64,000 nucleotides of DNA, from positions 434,001 through 498,000 of the forward strand of contig NZ_HF545617.1 of NCBI RefSeq assembly GCF_000723465.1. Direction: 5' to 3'. A model generated the notes under the pieces. It did not search any database, was not told the origin of the DNA, and saw nothing but the letters and a program-made list of their open reading frames with translations. Shown here in pieces: positions 60,407-64,000 of the stretch. Every line of letters begins with the position of its first letter. Position 1 is the first letter of the stretch. The position numbers and the translations under genes were made by a program. The stretch comes from Ruminococcus bicirculans (ex Wegman et al. 2014) (GTDB lineage Bacteria > Bacillota > Clostridia > Oscillospirales > Ruminococcaceae).

Positions 60407-60685
60407 ATGAATGGTTATTTTTTTAATAAAAATGGTACCTTTATAGCATACTGTTATCCGCCGGAAGATTCCTTTTTATCATGTCAAATTCCGAAAGGAA
60501 GCGCAAAATTCGTTTATACGGCATTTGACAAACCCGAAGACGGAACGAGATCGCTTCTGACATTAAAAAATGATGAGCAATATATTATAAAAATTGATTA
60601 TAAGACAAAAACGATAGAAGTATATACGGAAAAAAGGAAAAATACTCAACAAAGCCACAATTTCAAAGTAATTCATAGGAAGTGA
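60407..60685 (+). CDS. Small island protein with doubtful start
   Basis: 92 residues as read from the ATG at 60407. The ribosome site AGGAG (60384) is correctly spaced for another ATG at 60400, which reads MYYEWLFF and stops after a run of seven T (60418-60424). One T fewer would join it to NKNGTFIAY in this frame. So the gene is either started at 60407, frameshifted, or switched by the T run. It is beta-rich with no family recognised. Confidence 0.55.
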   Translation: MNGYFFNKNGTFIAYCYPPEDSFLSCQIPKGSAKFVYTAFDKPEDGTRSLLTLKNDEQYIIKIDYKTKTIEVYTEKRKNTQQSHNFKVIHRK

Positions 60686-60691
60686 CATACA

Positions 60692-63424
60692 ATGAATAAA
60701 AGATGCCCTAAATGTGGGAAGCTGCTAAATGAAGATGCGAGAAGCTGTAATATATGCGGATATAAATTTAAAATTAATATACCCTACGATCCCAACTACG
60801 ATCCCATTGTTATGAGGAAATGCAGCAAATGCGGCACCGGATTTACCATTCACAGCTCTAACCCAGGAAAATTATGCCCCAATTGCATGGAAAATAGGTC
60901 TAAAATAAATTCTTCCCGGAAGAAAAATCGTGTTGAGAAAATAGCTGCTTGTGTTTTTTCTGTTGCAGTTCTGGGAATAGGAGCTTTTTTTGCATATAAA
61001 TATCTATCCTCAAATAAACCTACTGTTCAACAAGTCCAAACCGCTTATGAAAGCTATGAAAAGGTAAACTCTACTTTGAGAGATATAATATCCGATCCTG
61101 ATTATAAGAATGGATCAGAGAACGACAAAAAAGAAAAAATCGAAAATGCATTAAACTGTATGGTCGAGGAATCAATGATCAGCGACATTGACTACAGTGA
61201 AGATACTATGATTTATGAATATGTCTATAACGATGGCTCTTTGGGCGGAGTAATGCTGGAACCTTTTGACGAGAGTGTTAATGGAATAGCAAAAAACTAT
61301 GCCGATGTAGATCAAAACGGTCAAATCAAAGCAATCGATAATAAAGTAGCCTTTGATTCGGAAAAATATTCATACAGCAAAACTGATATGAAAGCAAAAG
61401 TAATGTATGGTCTTGGATACGATGATATGCTTGAATTGTTAAATCAGCGTTCAGATGTGTGGACAAGCGAAAAGCTTTTAACAGATATCGACACAGATTG
61501 TACTGTTGCAGATTTTGCAGAGGAATTGGCTGGATATGATTTTATTGATATTGAAGAGCATGGTACACTTTATAATGATACTCCTATTATATGTACAAAG
61601 GAAGTTGTGACTGAACAAAATATCGGAGAATATTTTGATGATATAATTAACGGTAATATTATTCAAGTGACATATGATGACGATAGCTCCGGAAATACTT
61701 ATTACTGTATTATGCCGTCCTATTTTACATCTCACTATAAAAATAACGAGCTTGAAGGATCAATAGTATTTTTAGGTTCCTGTAAAGCATACATAAACGA
61801 TAAGCTTGTGAATGCATTCAAAGACGCAGGAGCATTAAGTGTAATTGCAAATACAGAAACAGTATATACATATTACAATTACTATATTCAGGACGCATTT
61901 GTTTATAGCTTAATGTGCGGAGACAGCATAGACGAAGCCCTTGATTTTGCAACAGATATCTGGGGTGAAAGTGATATAGAATGGGCTGATATGTATCTAA
62001 CCGATAATGAGATCAAGCCAGAAGTTGCTACTCCCAAAATTGCAATAGGAGGTCAAAATAAGCTTGTTGAAGTAAATGAAAACACATCTCAACAAACGCC
62101 GGAATTCGTTGAAGAAATATTAAGCTGGTCGGAAGAACATGAACCTATGGACAGCGGTACCGGTTGGCTTGATTCATATGAAATGTATAAAGGTTATATT
62201 GGTCATAATTATGCTGAAAAGGATGAAATGTGGTTCCAGGATCTAACCGGAGATGGGGAACCTGAACTTATTATTGGCGGATATGGACTTATGATCGGAC
62301 AGGAGGAGCAAAAATGCTTCACTGTTTATGAAAAAGATAATGGAATTATTGCAACGGGAGAAGATCTCTATACCGTATGGAGTAGTAACAGAAGTGATTA
62401 TGGACATGATGCGTTTACCTTTACTCCATATAAAGATTCAAACGGAAAAATAATATTGGCAGACGGACAATTTTATGCATACACAGGTACAGATCTTCCT
62501 GAAGATGCAGGCGCATATACCTTAAATGAAGTTGTTTTAGGAGAGAACGATAAAAAAGTAAGGTGTACCGAGAAGATATACTTTAATTATGACGGTGAAA
62601 ATAAAAAGTATTCTTCATTTAAAGTAGGAAATGATGAAACTACATCAAGTGAAGTCATTAATGCATATAACAATTATTTTGCAGATAAAACTCCTTTAAA
62701 AGCGTCAGTTAAAACTATAAAAAAGCTGGATTATCTAAAAATGACTCAGGAAGAACGTAAAAAGGCATTGACTGAATCTTATTATGCTTTTAAATATACC
62801 GAAGATAAAAGCATTAGGCCTCCGCTTAAAGATATGATCGATAGTATTCCTAAAGACAGTTCTGATAAAAAGGACACCGATAACATAGAAAAAAATAAAA
62901 ATCCCGACGATGGTAAGAACACTGATGTTAAAGATATATACAGTGCATATCTTGACAAATTATCGGAATTAAATCAACAATCTTCCGTAGAACCCGCTTA
63001 CGCTTTATTTGACATAAATAGAGATGGTACAGATGAATTGATTTACATATATGATATAGCAGCAGCAGCCTCAAGGTTTCATGTATATGAATATGACCCT
63101 GATGATGGATCGGTAGTATCTACAGGTGATAGTGATACTGGCTGGGATGATCTGTATTATTCAAAAACGCTCAATTGCCTTGTAGATTATTATTCTCATG
63201 GTTGTGATGTTAATGCAAATACACCCAGTGGAATAATAACCTTTCTTACAAAGTATTCCTTGTCTAATGGTAAATTAACGTCAGAGGAAATTTATAAAGG
63301 AGATGCACTTGAATTTTCTGAGAATGAATATTCATATTACAATTTTTACGAAATAACTATTGAGCAATGTAATGGCTGTACTATTGATGATTTAAAATCA
63401 AATGCCGAAAGAAATAAATTTTGA
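60692..63424 (+). CDS. Large zinc-ribbon membrane protein with Ca-binding-like repeats
   Basis: 910 residues. Two zinc ribbons (CPKCGKLLNEDARSCNICG; then CSKCGTGFTIHSSNPGKLCPNC), a membrane helix (about 84-104), then about 800 residues outside. Two repeats each contain an acidic loop like EF-hand/FG-GAP motifs: DLTGDGEPELI (about 515) and DINRDGTDELI (about 772). Surface adhesion or ligand sensing is a reasonable guess. GGAAGTGA precedes the ATG, 6 nt after the small gene. Confidence 0.75.
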   Translation: MNKRCPKCGKLLNEDARSCNICGYKFKINIPYDPNYDPIVMRKCSKCGTGFTIHSSNPGKLCPNCMENRSKINSSRKKNRVEKIAACVFSVAVLGIGAFFAYKYLSSNKPTVQQVQTAYESYEKVNSTLRDIISDPDYKNGSENDKKEKIENALNCMVEESMISDIDYSEDTMIYEYVYNDGSLGGVMLEPFDESVNGIAKNYADVDQNGQIKAIDNKVAFDSEKYSYSKTDMKAKVMYGLGYDDMLELLNQRSDVWTSEKLLTDIDTDCTVADFAEELAGYDFIDIEEHGTLYNDTPIICTKEVVTEQNIGEYFDDIINGNIIQVTYDDDSSGNTYYCIMPSYFTSHYKNNELEGSIVFLGSCKAYINDKLVNAFKDAGALSVIANTETVYTYYNYYIQDAFVYSLMCGDSIDEALDFATDIWGESDIEWADMYLTDNEIKPEVATPKIAIGGQNKLVEVNENTSQQTPEFVEEILSWSEEHEPMDSGTGWLDSYEMYKGYIGHNYAEKDEMWFQDLTGDGEPELIIGGYGLMIGQEEQKCFTVYEKDNGIIATGEDLYTVWSSNRSDYGHDAFTFTPYKDSNGKIILADGQFYAYTGTDLPEDAGAYTLNEVVLGENDKKVRCTEKIYFNYDGENKKYSSFKVGNDETTSSEVINAYNNYFADKTPLKASVKTIKKLDYLKMTQEERKKALTESYYAFKYTEDKSIRPPLKDMIDSIPKDSSDKKDTDNIEKNKNPDDGKNTDVKDIYSAYLDKLSELNQQSSVEPAYALFDINRDGTDELIYIYDIAAAASRFHVYEYDPDDGSVVSTGDSDTGWDDLYYSKTLNCLVDYYSHGCDVNANTPSGIITFLTKYSLSNGKLTSEEIYKGDALEFSENEYSYYNFYEITIEQCNGCTIDDLKSNAERNKF

Positions 63425-63463
63425 TTGATACGGGTTGAAAAATATAAAGGAGGTCGGTAATAT

Positions 63464-64000
63464 ATGGACTTAAGGAATTGCACAAAACAAGAATTGTCTC
63501 AAATGCCTTATGAATATGTTCGTGAAGCATATTATCAGCACAACCCGAACGCTGTATGGATATTAGGAGTATTTTTTCGTCACGGAAAAAATGGTGCACC
63601 TCAAAACTATGAGAAAGCAAGACAGCTCCTTGAAATAGCTTACGAATATGAAGGTGCAGGATCGGGATTTATTTTGGGGAATATATATGAAGAAGGACTT
63701 GGAACAACTGTTGATCTAAAAAAAGCAGAAGATTATTATTGTGCATTTTCTGAAGAAACGCATGATCCAACCGGATACTCAGCCGCAGCTTTTTTATATC
63801 TGAAAAATGAAAACTTGCCGAATAGAGATGAAAAAATTCCGGAGTATCTAAAGAAAAGTGAGGCATTAGGCGGATGTCCATTATCAGATACGCTTATTGG
63901 TCAGTTATATATTGCAGGTACACCAGACTTTCCGAAGGATATTAATAAAGCTGTATTTTATCTTGAACGTTCAAAAAATTATAAAATACTTGGTGATTTA
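63464..64000 (+). CDS. Sel1-repeat protein (runs off the window)
   Basis: 179 codons visible. Repeats of the SLR type, for example ARQLLEIAYEYEGAGSGFILGNIYEEGLG and INKAVFYLERSKNYKILGD, form helical pairs used for protein binding. AAAGGAGGTCGG precedes the ATG. No membrane helix is seen in the visible part, so it is probably a cytoplasmic partner in the signalling island. Confidence 0.8.
   Translation, partial: MDLRNCTKQELSQMPYEYVREAYYQHNPNAVWILGVFFRHGKNGAPQNYEKARQLLEIAYEYEGAGSGFILGNIYEEGLGTTVDLKKAEDYYCAFSEETHDPTGYSAAAFLYLKNENLPNRDEKIPEYLKKSEALGGCPLSDTLIGQLYIAGTPDFPKDINKAVFYLERSKNYKILGDL

Larger units (their letters stand above)
48428..64000. mobile_element. Element 2: integrative element inside spoVT (right end beyond window)
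   Basis: The left boundary is the point where recombinase coding turns into SpoVT coding (near 48421-48430). The element runs to higher coordinates and is not closed in this window; the 5' end of spoVT is not found here. The visible contents have lower GC and element-type genes throughout. That the signalling island at 53869-64000 belongs to this same element is an inference. Confidence 0.65.

Overview
The window looks like the chromosome of a Gram-positive gut clostridium close to Ruminococcus (Oscillospiraceae). This is an inference from gene content (group-B-type [FeFe] hydrogenase, DUF368 lipid-carrier translocase, FemAB transferase, glycogen phosphorylase, an ATPase-less sugar ABC operon, SpoVT), AGGAGG ribosome sites and TTGACA/TATAAT promoters. 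No 16S or other species marker is present.

Positions 1-21100 are mostly core genome: a secreted FN3/VanY-type peptidase (cut by the window edge), two tRNA-Gln, mscL, an acyl-CoA synthetase with a small membrane protein, tRNA-Ser, a serine hydrolase, a DUF389 protein, secG-rnr, glgP, a DUF368 protein, a TPR protein, a FemAB protein and an [FeFe] hydrogenase. Three nearly identical 1060-bp insertion sequences (8128-9187, 18114-19173, 33857-34916) each sit between unusually long 25-27 bp target duplications. Positions 21519-28588 hold a compact phage head cassette (terminase, portal, protease, capsid, connectors, a baseplate-hub-like protein) with no integrase, tail or lysis genes. Positions 28662-33177 are a lacI-regulated sugar ABC operon.

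From about 35.1 kb the window is accessory DNA. Element 1 (35143-47801, about 12.65 kb) splits a tRNA-Thr gene: the 5' part is at 34991 and the 3' part ends at 47827. The joined ends give a palindromic attP, and a large serine recombinase lies beside attR. Its cargo is a BcgI-like restriction-modification pair, a methyltransferase-like protein and a DUF1848 protein, plus sigma-like, DUF6076 and RecA-like ATPase genes. The R-M junction has a textbook -1 frameshift signal (GGGAAAA, stop codon, 5-nt spacer, 11-bp stem).

Only about 0.6 kb of host DNA follows (tRNA terminator and the 3' part of spoVT) before element 2, which has split spoVT so that its serine recombinase reads in frame into the SpoVT C-terminal domain. 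Element 2 runs past the window end. It carries a small conserved protein, a Bro-N protein, a tyrosine integrase flanked by perfect 29-bp inverted repeats, and then a co-directional island of zinc-ribbon membrane proteins, a VWA protein, a PP2C phosphatase, a protein kinase and a Sel1-repeat protein. The VWA-PP2C-kinase trio matches the TerY-P / YegL-PphC-YegI arrangement, here built into a membrane-anchored set. This island and the frameshift-linked R-M operon are the best candidates for undescribed systems.
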